Source: Dendrocalamus latiflorus (taxonomy: Eukaryota > Streptophyta > Magnoliopsida > Poales > Poaceae). Taken from it: a stretch of 64,000 nt of DNA. Made by a program: the position numbers and the translations under genes. This document shows positions 53,901-64,000 of this stretch, piece by piece; position 1 is the first letter of the stretch; every line of letters begins with the position of its first letter. The stretch is from the NCBI GenBank assembly GCA_017311315.1, contig CM029669.1, forward strand, positions 17,519,102-17,583,101, in the 5' to 3' direction. Under the pieces are notes generated by a model. It saw nothing but the letters and a program-made list of their open reading frames with translations, did not search any database and was not told where the DNA came from.

Positions 53901-56030
53901 TCATGTCTAGAGTCCACTTCATAGCAATCTTCATCGTGGCATCACTGATGTACTCCTATATGCAGTGGTGGAACACCCAGACGGATTAGTGTATCACATG
54001 TAGCACCTCTAACATCGTGGTCTTCCCTGCAGGCAAGTCCAACAGGGATTGGGTAGTTCACCTATGTGCAAGCAACCTCAAAGATGAAGTAGACCGAGAA
54101 TCATCTGCGTTGTTGCAAGAGAGCAGTGGTTGCCATAAGCCTGGGTGGTGTTCAGTGCAAGTGATGAGGCCTCTCTAATTCTCTGAAGATTGCCCAGGAC
54201 ATCCTCTAGCCCATGCGTTCGAGGGGGACTTTGATCGCAAGGCCTACCAAGGTAGCCTCCAGGGCCTCCATCTACCCCCACGCCAACAGGGAGGCATTGC
54301 CCAATACATAGTCCCACCTTGATAGCTCAGTCGATAGCTGAGTCTTCTCCTCCTCTAGTGCGGTAATCTACTGCAATAGGCCTTCACACTCCTCGACAGC
54401 CGCAGACTGAGTATGCTCCACCAGAGTGGTGCGTCCGCAATAGCCTTCGCACTTTCCGCCTCTACGAAGTAGATGCGTTCATCCTTCATGTCCATAGAGG
54501 CCATCGCGTCTGTGTCGGATTGCTGGCTAGAAGATGCCTCTGTCTCAGCAGCGGTTAACTCGCTCCTCTAGACCGCTGCACTCGTGGTACCTCACTATTT
54601 GCAGAGCATGAGCCAGAGCAAGGGCCTGTATGGCATCTATGCATCAGCAACAATTCAAATCAAACAATGAAAACATTGTCATAATCATACCTTCATCTTC
54701 ATTGCCTCAAGAGTGCTCTCCAGCAGCTTTGGCCCACAAGAAGAAAGCACACATTGATCCAGAGTAGCGTCAGCACAATCCACTTCTCCTTAGAACAGCC
54801 TTAGTGCCTCCGAGCGAGGGACAAAGTCTACCACGGAGAGCTGTTGAGACTCTAAATTGGCAGCTTCAGAGATGATCAGGCCCAACGACACATCCATGGC
54901 GGCAACACCAGCTAGACCACACCCAATTTTGTCGCTAGAACCCTGTGCGCGTCTCAGAGATCGAGGACCCGCTGACGCTAGTGACAGTGTGAGGTAGTAG
55001 ATCAGAGAGAGCCTCACAAAGTAGTGAGAGGAGAACGAGTTATTCATACCTGTAGCTCAACTCAGAGAGGCCAGCCGTGATGCAGCAGCGTCTACCGACC
55101 CTATGGTCAGACTCGCAAAAGTAGCGCCGCCAGCAGTCATAGCGGACCTCGCCCTAGGAAGGGGAATGTCAGAATCAGAGACATAGTCCTCGATGTGTGT
55201 TATCATAGCCAATCGGAAGCCTTGACCCGTGATCACCGAGGGAGAAGATACTGAGGCGTGCTTCGATGCCCGGGCTACCGAAGGTGCCTCACGAATCGAT
55301 GAGGATGGAAGCACACCCTCCGAGGCGGCCACAACCTCGTTTTTGGAAGTAATCTTGGGGCCATTGGCCTCGATCGCCCATCACCCAGGGCCTCCACAGG
55401 TCTCACACCACCGGGGGCGCCAGTGCTACTTGCCCGACGGTCCTTCTTGGGTTCAAGGTCAAAGTTTGCATAATTTGCGGACTCTGACTTGCTGGCCACA
55501 ATGATATCATCTTGCCCACCCGACTCCTCTGGTGGAGGGGATGTCGAGCACAACGGTTGGGCTGCGATCGGAGACCGACCAGCTCGATGCAAGGAGGATG
55601 CCTCTGCTCTGTAGCCCTCCTCATGTGCACGTGGCCGACTACTACTGGGCACAGGACGGTCTGACATGGGAATGCCAAGGGCTTTGCACACTCAGTTCAC
55701 TCGGCCGAGGTTCGATGTCACTGACGCTCGTAGGCTGTTCTTCTCTGTGATATATCGACCAAGGAAGATGGACACGGTATGCTCCATGTCCTCGAGAGAT
55801 AGCACTGCCACAAGTGGCCATCGGGGTCACTGGCAAACTACCACATAACACCAACCATAAAAGTCATACCATTTAATGCAAAAGTCTTACCCAGTTTGGT
55901 CGATTTCAGCAGTAACGCAATGCTGGGGTAGAGGCGGTCGTCACGGGTGGGGTCGGGTTGGATCTGCCACAAACAGGCTAGTGGGGACACACCGAGTATG
56001 CAATACTCCTCTGCAAGGTCCCGCATGTTG
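53900..56030 (-). pseudogene. Broken minus-strand ORFs, transposon-associated
   Basis: A series of minus-strand frames (55838-56026, 55642-55854, 55275-55691, 55057-55332, 54790-55047, 54078-54317) is consecutive with frame changes. It reads as one decayed protein: an N-terminal part with NMRDLAEEYCILGVSPLACL and LLLKSTKLGKTFALNGMTF, then a Ser/Pro-rich middle, then Ala-rich helical segments. The opening resembles the plant transposon protein family described as Transposase_28 or additional antisense ORFs of Tat-lineage gypsy elements. I make that assignment from memory of style and not from a search. If right, it would pair with the sense gag at 49 kb. Confidence 0.4.
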
Positions 56031-56228
56031 AACTGGATGGTGGCCCCAAATAGCCTCCACGCATGATACCAATCTTGTGTTGCATGATCAACGTGGTGTC
56101 GATTACTTTTTTTGTGTTGATCAATGTGGTGTTGATATTACCCTAGTACAGACGCACTACATCATTGCCTTTGTTATGCATGTCGACCATATAAGTATCA
56201 CCGACTACCACAAACCCACTGTTAATTG

Positions 56229-56500
56229 TGTTATAAAACACATGACAAATATAGAAAAAATTGAGAAACAAATTTAACATGAAAAATCCTTACAGAAAAA
56301 ACTACAAATGCACAAATGTGAAATATCACTATATGAGGAGAGATTACAAATATAGAGAACTTTGGCGTATCTCAACCATGTGACTATAGGGGTATATATA
56401 TAGGCTAGGGAAAAAGAGTCTTAGGAGATTATGACACCAAGATGAGGTCAGCACATGTGTCCACTTGGATAAATATACAAATTCGTATCATACTTTAACA
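56229..56500 (-). repeat. 3' LTR of the copia-like element
   Basis: Plus-strand reading TGTTATAAAACACATG to ATACTTTAACA. It aligns with 59640-59906 over its length with moderate divergence, so the insertion is not recent. Confidence 0.85.
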
Positions 56501-56624
56501 ATCTCCATCTTAAGACGAATTGATATCACACACACTTAACTATCTCTAACTTGAGGTGAATTCGCTCCTGTAGCCAAAACAAATCAAATCTCCTCAAATC
56601 ATAATCCACCATCAATAATCCTTA

Positions 56625-57961
56625 TGATGTGGCCAAGAGTGTGAATGATATATTGATTTGTGTTTCATCTATGCAATATGAAATTACAAGGTTTACTAGT
56701 GCTGAATTGTGCAAGGAGAAAGAAGCTATCGGTTATGGGAGAGAGAAGAATATCCTAGTTCGTGCGAATGCTTATGTGATTCCTCCTTCGCGCAGTGCAA
56801 ACAAGACAACAATGCCTAGAATTAGAGGTGTGGATGGAGAAGAAAGAAAGTTAGTTTGGCTAAAGAGGAAGGCACAAGATCAATTAAGTTCTCGTGATTG
56901 CAGTTCTGTCCACAAAGTTCATAAAGTTCTCAACGCCAATTCTGAGGTTTCTAATGCACACAAAATACATATTTGGAAAGCTAATGAAGTCTCTTTCCAA
57001 CGAATCAAACGGCGCATGATTTTGAGCTTCCTACACAAAGTTATGGCAACTCATTAGATACTACACGAGCTGTCCGGAGAGACGCGCGAGACCTGCCAAA
57101 CATAAAGAGTCCGAGTATTGCAATGCAAGTAAGGGTGAAATCCGACCACACCATGGTTTTCCAAAGGTTGAGAAGGATTCCTTTTCAGGTTCCAAACGGA
57201 TTTGGAAGCCCCTTGAACAAGAAAAGAAAACATATACAAATTTGAATTCAGTTCGGATTCGGTTCGGGACAGACAGGAAGTCCAACACTAAAACGTCCAT
57301 AACTTTTACAAACGGAGTCCGATTTGGGCGTTATTGGATTCGTTGGAAAGCTATTTCGAAGCCTATACAATAGATGAGGTGCCATCCACGGAATCCTCAT
57401 GGTCACGTCGCAAATTGAGAGAGAATTCAGAGGTAGCAGTTTAGGTATTTCCTTTTTAGTTCGTATTGGAGTTTGTTTCGGCCTTAGGCCAAGTTGTGCG
57501 TGAGTTTTAGTCAAGGCCGTGCATTGTGCACCAATATAAGGCCAGGGCCTTAGCCCCGTTGTAAAGGAGGCTATGATATGATAAGTTTTTAGACTCGTGA
57601 AATAAAGAAGAAAATCGCCATGATGGTTGGTGGCGGTCAGATTGCGTGATTGCAAGGTTTTCTCGTTTGGAATTTGCTGAGTTGGTGCAAGCAAGAATAG
57701 AAGATTCTTGAGATTGCCCATCGAATCTACGAAGTTCATTTCTTCTAATTCGTATCTTCTTGCTGAATTCATGATTTGGGGAGTACGGCGGATTGCTTCT
57801 AGTGTGCGCCTTGCATACTAGTGCAAATTGCCCTTATCAATATTGTTTGCTGCATCAAGACAAGGAGAAAACTCTATCTAAGGAGAAGGAACCTCGCTGA
57901 TCGTACCGGGAAAGATCGGGACATCCCTACATATCAACTAATCCTTAGTTGGTCCGCATCA
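56625..57961 (+). repeat. Probable solo gypsy LTR nested in the copia element
   Basis: The terminal inverted ends TGATGTGGCC and GGTCCGCATCA enclose 1337 bp with a TATA-like box (TATAAG at 57535), an AATAAAG signal near 57602 and an ATAACTTTTACAAACGGAGT motif common in grass LTRs. The flanks CCTTA and GCTTG agree at only three of five bases, so the target duplication is weak. A 142-residue frame (56629-57057, GTG start) lies in what would be U3 and matches no family. Confidence 0.55.
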
Positions 57962-58236
57962 GCTTGTATGTTAAAAGTTCATAGGGCTAATAAATGAGTA
58001 AGGCTGGATCAGTCTTCTCTATATGCTTCTTCTACGGCACCGAATAACTATAGTGAAAACTCATCTCATTGACTTATTACGTGCTCCACCTGGAACACAT
58101 AACTCGGCAAACAATAGCCATTGAAGAACAACTTACATGTGTGACCATCACGTACATCAAACTTATGACTATAAAAGTGAATTCTATAACATGGTTGAAA
58201 ACTGCTTCATGTAGAAAAACATCCGGATGAAAGTAA

Positions 58237-58306
58237 CTCTTGTGTCATTAATGAAGCAGAAACAATCGCTGCTCTTGTGTCGTTAATGGAGCAGAAACAA
58301 TCTCTG
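58237..58306. repeat. 35-bp tandem duplication
   Basis: Two units of CTCTTGTGTCATTAATGAAG followed by CAGAAACAATC, with two or three differences, lie inside the copia-like element. Confidence 0.75.
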
Positions 58307-58496
58307 TAATAGACCCTCATATTGTGCTATGACAACTAGAACGTATTGTACTGCAATACCAAACATTGTAGTATCTATGCAGATAATTAACTCCTTCTTA
58401 TACTTTAAATCCTTCGTCACAAACTCATATTCAGAGTGTAACCTTCACTAATGAATAACAAACTCCAGAGAGTATTATGTAGCTACCATCAGGGTG

Positions 58497-58820
58497 TCAT
58501 CGAACTTCTAAAATTGAATGTTGCCAAAGCCTTTGTAATGATCGCGCAAGCAGACTAAACTGCAACATATTTAGACGGTGAATAAAATACCAAATTCCGT
58601 TATTTTCTCTCTCTTTTTTTTCAAAGTCTCCTTGATCAAGTGTAGCCCAAATTGTATTGAAAACTTGCAACTCCACCTTAGACTCTATATGTGCTGATCT
58701 TGCCACAGTAACCCATATAGTACACCACGGATCTTCGAAGAAATTATCAATGATTAATCCCGCATAGATGCCGCTAATAATAAGCAAAATAGCATGAATT
58801 GCAATGAATTCCACCTCCAA
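58497..58820 (-). CDS. Unidentified 107-aa ORF inside the copia-like element
   Basis: It begins MEVEFIAIHAILLIISGIYA, a hydrophobic N-terminus, and continues with IDNFFEDPWCTIWVTVARSA. It is in the same orientation as the element and unlike gag or pol. I do not recognise it. It could be a captured host fragment or chance. Confidence 0.25.
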   Translation of the reverse strand: MEVEFIAIHAILLIISGIYAGLIIDNFFEDPWCTIWVTVARSAHIESKVELQVFNTIWATLDQGDFEKKERENNGIWYFIHRLNMLQFSLLARSLQRLWQHSILEVR

Positions 58821-59241
58821 GAAAAAACAATTAACACATCAGAGCTAACGACACAGTCTTTTGATGAAATATGACAATCAACTGAAACAGAACATCATCG
58901 ATGGAGATGGTGTAGTACAATGCAAGGGCATGGCGTCGGGTGGTGCAGGCAATGATGTTGGCAAAACTAGCATTGGAATAGTCGTCGGGGTAGAGTACAG
59001 GTTGATGCTCAATATAGAGTTGAGTCACGGAACAGAGTCGAGGTGAGTCAAAATCATCGAGTCGAGGCTGCTAAAAAAATCTCTTGGTACATATTTTTGT
59101 GTACCCAGAAAGCACTTATGAAATCTTTGGTGCACTTCTGTGTACTCATAGCAAAAATCTTTGGAACTTCTTGGTAGCCTTCCTTGCTGCACTTTTTTCT
59201 TGCTTCATACTACTTGTTAGACTTTTGAACCCGGAGTTCTG

Positions 59242-59480
59242 ATACTACTTATTATAAAACACACGGCAAATATAGAGGATCAAAAGAATGGGAGATACAT
59301 ATTTAACATGGAAAACAATTGCGGGAAAACTGCACACGCTCGAAAGTATAATTCACTATACAAAAAGAAATTACAAGCACAAGGAATTTCGGCGTGTCTA
59401 TTGTCTAAGCAAGACTTGCACGTCCTTGGATTCGAAGTATGCAGGTGAAGACATGAAGTTACCGTCAACTCGACAAATTG
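59242..59480 (-). repeat. Extra partial LTR plus primer-site fragment
   Basis: The plus strand shows CTGATACTACTTATTATAAA followed by ACACACGGCAAATATAGAGG, a second copy of the primer-site/LTR junction seen at 59632-59660. About 150 bp of LTR-like sequence follow. It implies a related element or a duplication within the copia-like element. Confidence 0.65.
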
Positions 59481-59639
59481 CATTGATTCGACGATTCTTT
59501 TTAGTCAAATCTCTTGTGCTGTGGATGTCACGTGATGGCTTCCTTGGCGAGTGGTGACGCCGTGCGATGGCCTTCCCTGGGAGTAGCTTCCTCCCCAGGG
59601 CAGCGGCAAGGATATTGAACCCTAAGATTCGATATCACT

Positions 59640-59906
59640 TGTTATAAATCGCACGACAAACATAGATAATCAAAATAATGGGAGATATGAATTTAATGTG
59701 GAAAATCCTTGCGGAAAAAACCACTGACGAATGAAGGTAGAATATCACTATATGAGAAAAGATTATAAGCACAAAGAACTTCAGTGTACTTTAACCATGT
59801 GATTTTAAAGTACATATATAGTTTAAAAAATAAGAGTTCTAAAAGATTGGCGTAAGTATCCACTTGAACACAAATACAAACTCATACCATACTTTAACAT
59901 TTAACA
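59640..59906 (-). repeat. 5' LTR of the copia-like element
   Basis: Plus-strand reading TGTTATAAATCGCACG to ACATTTAACA, adjoining the AATTG duplication at 59907. Confidence 0.85.
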
Positions 59907-59911
59907 AATTG

Positions 59912-62320
59912 TATAGTCATAATCAAAGCTATAGGATCTTACGTAACCTCAGCCAGCTAGCGTCCACAGAAATATCAACCAATCAATGTACACAGCTCAA
60001 ATTCTAAATCCTTCTTGTAAACGCAGACATGTTACTGTTGACATCACATGGAACCACCATATATTGCATACAATTTTTGCTCTCATCCAATCATCTTGCT
60101 CTTTTGTTAAAACTCCTGAACAAGCAAATACATACACTCATACGATCTAGCAAGCAAAACCGAAATTCGTTGTTGAGATGCAACGCGTCAAATAACATAG
60201 GATCAGCGGATTCTTTTGAAAGAAATAAAAACCTTAGTATATATGATCCGTGACGTCAGGTCCTTGATCAGTGAACCAAAACTGACCAATCCGCCGCGCC
60301 ATCTCTCGCTACCTCATAATACCCCAATCAAGGGCGTAGGGCGCCCTTTTTCTTTTCTGCTGACGGCTTTTATTTATACTTAATAGATTTTATTTGTGTT
60401 TTTTAAAACAATAATGAATGATAAATATTTAAAGTGAATAACACGCACAATTTTAGATTTAAAAAGCTAGTTAAAAATCTGATTTAAAAAACCGTATCAT
60501 TTATTTTGATTTTTAAAAAATTAAAAGACAAAAGTCTAAAGAACAGTTCCTTAGCCTATCCCTACAGTTAAGAGGTGACAGCACCAGCAGCAGCTTCGAT
60601 TCGAATTTTTTTTTCCAACCACTTTATTGGCTCCTTGTCATGCTATACTCATCAGCAAAAAAGGACAGTGATTTTTTAAGCCGTTAAGCCCCACTTTAGA
60701 TGGTTTCTAACTTTTTTCTTTTGATATATTTAAATTAGAGGTTATTTAGAATACATCAACTTTTAATTTTAACGTATTTTAGCTTTAGATTTTTTTAGAT
60801 TTTTTTATTATTTTACATTGTCCATGATGATATAATAATTTTTTTAATTTTTATTTAAAAGATTTATAGTCCTTATAGTACAATTTCAGTTAAGAGAACA
60901 ACAGTTAAAATCATAAATAAGAAGTATAAGTTTGTCCAGGTGTGAGGGGAGAGGAGGACGGTTAGCCGGTCCAGATGTTGACTCGGCACTGCCCAGGCAC
61001 TGACGCTGATGTGGTGTGGTACACAGTAGTACCTGCTGCTTTGCTATGCCCGGCAAGTTTGACAGTCGCAGCCCCAATAATTGCGTCTTGGGAGTGGGCC
61101 CTCTGATGATAATGATCGCCATTTGCTTGGCTTTTATTATGGACTGCATCAAAGTGGCCATGACTTAGCATTTGAGTATGACTTATGGTTATATGACAAT
61201 TGGGCCATCAATCCATCATCATGGACATTCGTAGCTTCGGCTCAAATCTGATCATAAAACGAAACACTAGATCACCTACAGTATGTTTGGCTTGAGTGTT
61301 GCAATATACTGTATACGGGGGGCTTAACCTGAACGCGTCCACGTTGAAAGCCACACTAGCTTCTTGAGTTCTTGGGAGTAGCAAAAGAACACCAGCAATG
61401 TACAACAGGTCACCACTCGCTCGATCGCACAAGCTAAAGGCTGGATCACTGGTACACTTAAAGACGCTATGCATGTTCGCTTACCTGAAACTCTTAATTT
61501 AACTGTGCTTTTCATCTTACTATCAGCTCCAATGGTTCCACCAGACAAAACCATGAGGGCGGCACGCGAAGTTTGGTAGCTAATCCGTCCTGTTGGCTAT
61601 CTTGGCTCATATAACTTGGACGCTTGAAAAGCCATTTGGTATTTGTTTGGTTCCCCATCGATCAGAAAGCATTAATCTCGTTTTCCTAAACTGTGGTCTG
61701 GTTTTATACAATTCAAGAAAGCTGTCCCACCTGACCTAAGTACCTAACAGAAAATGAAAGCTGCCTGCAGCAGCACATGTACCTTTTATTTTCAGGGAAA
61801 AAGCAGCACTTGAGCAGATAAATTAAGATTTAATTAGTTGCTCTTCCGATTAATTACAGAATGGAAGGCGATTAGGACTCATCAACAGGCTCATCAACAG
61901 GATGTAGGCAATTCACTTAGCAGCAAATGGAGTATTTGCTGTAACGCTAGAAAGAAAGGAAAACATTTTTTTGAGACCGAAAGAGAGAACATTTGCTCTG
62001 TTCCTGTAGTTTCATAGGCTCACATCTGGGTGGACCTAGGATGATAACTGAGTGAGGCACAGATAGTTTTGGGCTTAGTCTTCGCTTTTTTGACTAATGC
62101 TAGACCAGTAAAAGCACTTCTGTTAGACCAGTAGGGATATAAATAGTGAAATTTAAATTAATATGGATGTAACCTAAAAATTAAACGGGTCAGTGCCCTC
62201 ACTAGCATTTACTGGTCCGCCTTGGACGCATAGCATTCTCATTTGTTTTATTTCTTGTATTAATTTAGGAGGCAAATACCGTTTCACAGTCCTCATCTGA
62301 GGCTGAATCAAAGCTGGGAT
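59912..62320. other. No gene recognised
   Basis: Mostly AT-rich, with one degenerate MITE at 60680-60935. The 60940-61560 part is of mixed composition and may be old genic DNA, but no family is visible on either strand. Confidence 0.4.
60680..60935. mobile_element. Degenerate Tourist-like MITE
   Basis: The central TCCATGATGATATAATAATT block is flanked by T-rich and A-rich halves, with TAGTACAATTTCAGTTAAGA near the right side as in 33453-33682. The ends are eroded. Confidence 0.5.
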
Positions 62321-62558
62321 ACAAGTGTTAGAAAATCTGGGTCTAGGCTAGCAGCCTAAGGTTCATGATGGACACCTCATTGTAGACTATAAATAGAGAC
62401 TTATACCGGTAGAATTTGTACAGATGAATAAAAAGTAATAAAGAAAGACCATGAGTTTTCTCTACCTCTCTCTATATGTTCAATATATTATTTTGCTTTC
62501 TATGATTGATTCGATTTATTCTAAATTAAAGAAATTGATCGGACTACTCATCAACAAG
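62321..62558 (+). repeat. Solo copia LTR with ACAAG duplication
   Basis: The 228-bp LTR (62326-62553) starts TGTTAGAAAA and ends CTACTCATCA, flanked on both sides by ACAAG. It contains TATAAATA (62389-62396) and AATAAAG downstream. It was left by recombination between the two LTRs of an ancestral element. Confidence 0.88.
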
Positions 62559-62810
62559 TACGTGGTGATTAGCTTAACTGAGGTCGTGATAATTAAGTAG
62601 GGCCCACGAGGTGGCGTGTTACGGTTGTCCCGAGAGGTGATGGATCTTATCGTTACGTGGACGCTGCTGAGAGGTGGGCCCCACGAATGGACCGGTCAAA
62701 CGCCCTCCAGTTATCCCGCTCGGGTCGAAGCTCCCGGGAGCCTCGTTCCGAAGCTCGGCTCCACCGCTAAGCTGAAGCCGAGTCTTCCATGCGGCATTGC
62801 GGCATGAATG

Positions 62811-63030
62811 TGTTAAGAAACCTGGGCCCATGGTGGGCACCTCATTGTAGTCTATAAATAGAGAGCCATACCTCCTCATTATGTACACATGAATGAAAGC
62901 AATAAAGAAAGACCAGGAGTTCTCTCTATCTCTCTGTGTGTTTAATCTATTATTTTGTAATTCTGTGATTGATTCGTTCTTGTTCTAAACAGAGGAATCG
63001 CTCGGACTGGTCGCCAGCGACGGTTTCTCA
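62811..63030 (+). repeat. 5' LTR of a copia element that leaves the window
   Basis: Starts TGTTAAGAAACCTGGGCCC and ends CGGTTTCTCA. TATAAATA is at 62853-62860. It is immediately followed by ATACGTTATCAGCACGA, a leader/primer-site form seen after copia LTRs. It is related to the solo LTR 260 bp upstream, sharing CACCTCATTGTAG and AATAAAGAAAGACCA. The flanking 5 bp on the left are GAATG. Confidence 0.8.
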
Positions 63031-64000
63031 ATACGTTATCAGCACGACTTCGCTCTGGTGAACGAGGTAATTATCGAACCATAGATTGAATTTTCTAGAT
63101 CGCTTTTGAATCTGTATTTTCTTTTCGCGTTCTAGATTGAAATTCTACGGTGCAAATCCGCCCTAATCTACCGCGAGCAGACTTGAAGTCGCCGGCACAA
63201 TGCCGATCGGTAGATTGTGAAACGGGGTAGATGTTGATTGCACTGTAGAACGATGCAAATCCGCCCCAAATCTACCGCGAGCAGATCTGAAATCGCCGGC
63301 ACAATGTCAATCGGTAGATTACGAAACGGGGTAGATGTTGATTGCATCATATATGAATTTTGCTTGGTTTTTGTTTTGAATGATCATTGCATGACAAAAT
63401 TCAGCATTGATCTGTTCGGCTATTGCATGAAAATTGACGGCCTGAAGCTGCCAGGGGGGCTGTCAACCCCGCATGGGCTCTGGCCACCGCCATCGTCGGC
63501 CGTCGGTTGGTAGCCGGCGCTGTCGGCCTGCATCACCCATGGAGGAAACCGCCTGCATGCGATTTGTCGCCGTCGGCCTGGAGACCGACCGTCGCCTCCT
63601 GTCCAGGGCGTCAAGGCCGCCGTTGATGTCGCGCCTGCACGCGCGCGCTACGCCTGAAGTCGCACAGCAGCCGCCCGAGCAGATCGCCGCCTTGGACGGC
63701 CCCGGCCCGCACGCCGACGTCTCCCGCCGTGCGCCACCTGCAGCCGGCGCCCCTCCCGCAGCGCGGCCCGCACGCCGACGCCTCCCACCGTGCGCCGCCC
63801 GCACGCCGGCGCCCCCCGCCGCACGCCGCCCGTATGCGCTCGGCTCCGTCGGCCGTGCTGCTCCCGCCGCCTCGTCGGCCTCCCTGCGCTCACCGACGCC
63901 CTCCACGCCGCCCCGCTTTGGCACCGGACTTCCGGCTCGCTCCCGCGTCGCCCGCTGGCCTTGCGCGCCGCCAGCATGCGGTCGCCGACGCCCGACCAAC
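63031..64000 (+). mobile_element. Start of the copia element interior
   Basis: Leader sequence contains a 103-bp tandem duplication (TGCAAATCCGCC at 63151 and 63254). From about 63440 it is a GC-rich block with GCACGCCGACG and CGCCGCACGCCG repeats. No gag protein was recognised up to the window end, and the open frames on the minus strand (63463-63999) are Arg/Ala low complexity. The element may be non-autonomous or may carry foreign DNA. Confidence 0.5.
63151..63347. repeat. 103-bp tandem duplication in the leader
   Basis: Two units with TGCAAATCCGCC, ATCTACCGCGAGCAGA, TCGCCGGCACAATG and GGGGTAGATGTTGATTGCA, differing at a handful of positions. Confidence 0.88.

Larger units (their letters stand above)
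56229..59906 (-). mobile_element. Non-autonomous Ty1/copia-like LTR element with nested LTR
   Basis: It is bounded by the 5-bp duplication AATTG (56224-56228 and 59907-59911) and by TG...CA termini. The LTRs are 56229-56500 and 59640-59906. On the minus strand the 5' LTR (right) is followed by AGTGATATCGAATC, a diverged initiator-methionine tRNA primer site (consensus AGTGGTATCAGAGC). The 3' LTR (left) is preceded by the purine-rich AAGATGGAGAT. The interior, after removing a nested solo LTR, is about 1.8 kb and shows no gag, integrase or reverse transcriptase, so the element is non-autonomous. Confidence 0.85.

Noticed and set aside
56629..57057. 142-codon plus-strand ORF as a host gene
   Set aside because: It needs a GTG start and lies in the U3 part of a probable solo LTR; no domain was recognised.
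63463..63999. 178-codon minus-strand ORF
   Set aside because: Gly/Ala/Arg low complexity from repeated GC-rich sequence in a retroelement interior.

Overview
This window looks like nuclear DNA from a grass (Poaceae), probably a panicoid or Andropogoneae species. Evidence: GC-rich monocot coding exons beside AT-rich non-coding DNA, intron-containing genes with plant-type splice sites and TATA boxes, and dense nested grass-type transposons (Ty3/gypsy chromovirus, Ty1/copia, Tourist-like MITEs, Helitrons, a Mutator-like foldback element and a SINE). There is no operon structure, rRNA or tRNA gene. The species is inferred only from style, since no search could be run.

Only two genes look intact. 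One is an intronless SAUR-family auxin-response gene (10304-10726, +). The other is a multi-exon gene for a small J-domain co-chaperone (25818 to about 27035, +). Three host gene relics are recognisable: an adenosine-kinase first exon (13141-13239, -), an arogenate dehydrogenase pseudogene with an internal deletion (27464-28108, -), and a decayed EC1/ECA1-like (prolamin-like) secreted-protein gene (46332-46760, +).

Layout. 1-10 kb: gene-poor, with MITEs, a 165-bp duplication and a short Helitron. 10-11 kb: the SAUR gene. 11-20 kb: MITEs and the adenosine kinase fragment. 20.5-25.2 kb: a young Ty3/gypsy insertion with matching 5-bp target-site duplications (TSDs); its middle is deleted, so a chimeric ORF runs from the 5' LTR into integrase and chromodomain. 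25.7-28.1 kb: the J-domain gene followed by the arogenate dehydrogenase relic. 28.4-31.5 kb: an inverted second Helitron, a 1.45-kb Mutator-like foldback element, and a third copy of a MITE family. 31.5-40.6 kb: retroelement LTR sequence with expanded minisatellites sharing a GACCACG / CGTGGTC core. 40.6-47.9 kb: MITEs, a SINE and the EC1-like relic. 48-60 kb: a nest of copia integrase, gypsy gag, an LTR related in inverted orientation to the 38-kb one, interleaved 67-bp and 29-bp arrays, antisense ORFs, and a non-autonomous minus-strand copia element (56229-59906) containing a probable solo gypsy LTR. 62.3-64 kb: a solo copia LTR, then the 5' end of a related element that leaves the window.

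The two intact genes are not functionally linked. The main content is transposon biology: several element boundaries can be set to the base from TSDs, and the mechanisms of decay (microhomology deletion, array expansion, nesting) can be read from the sequence.
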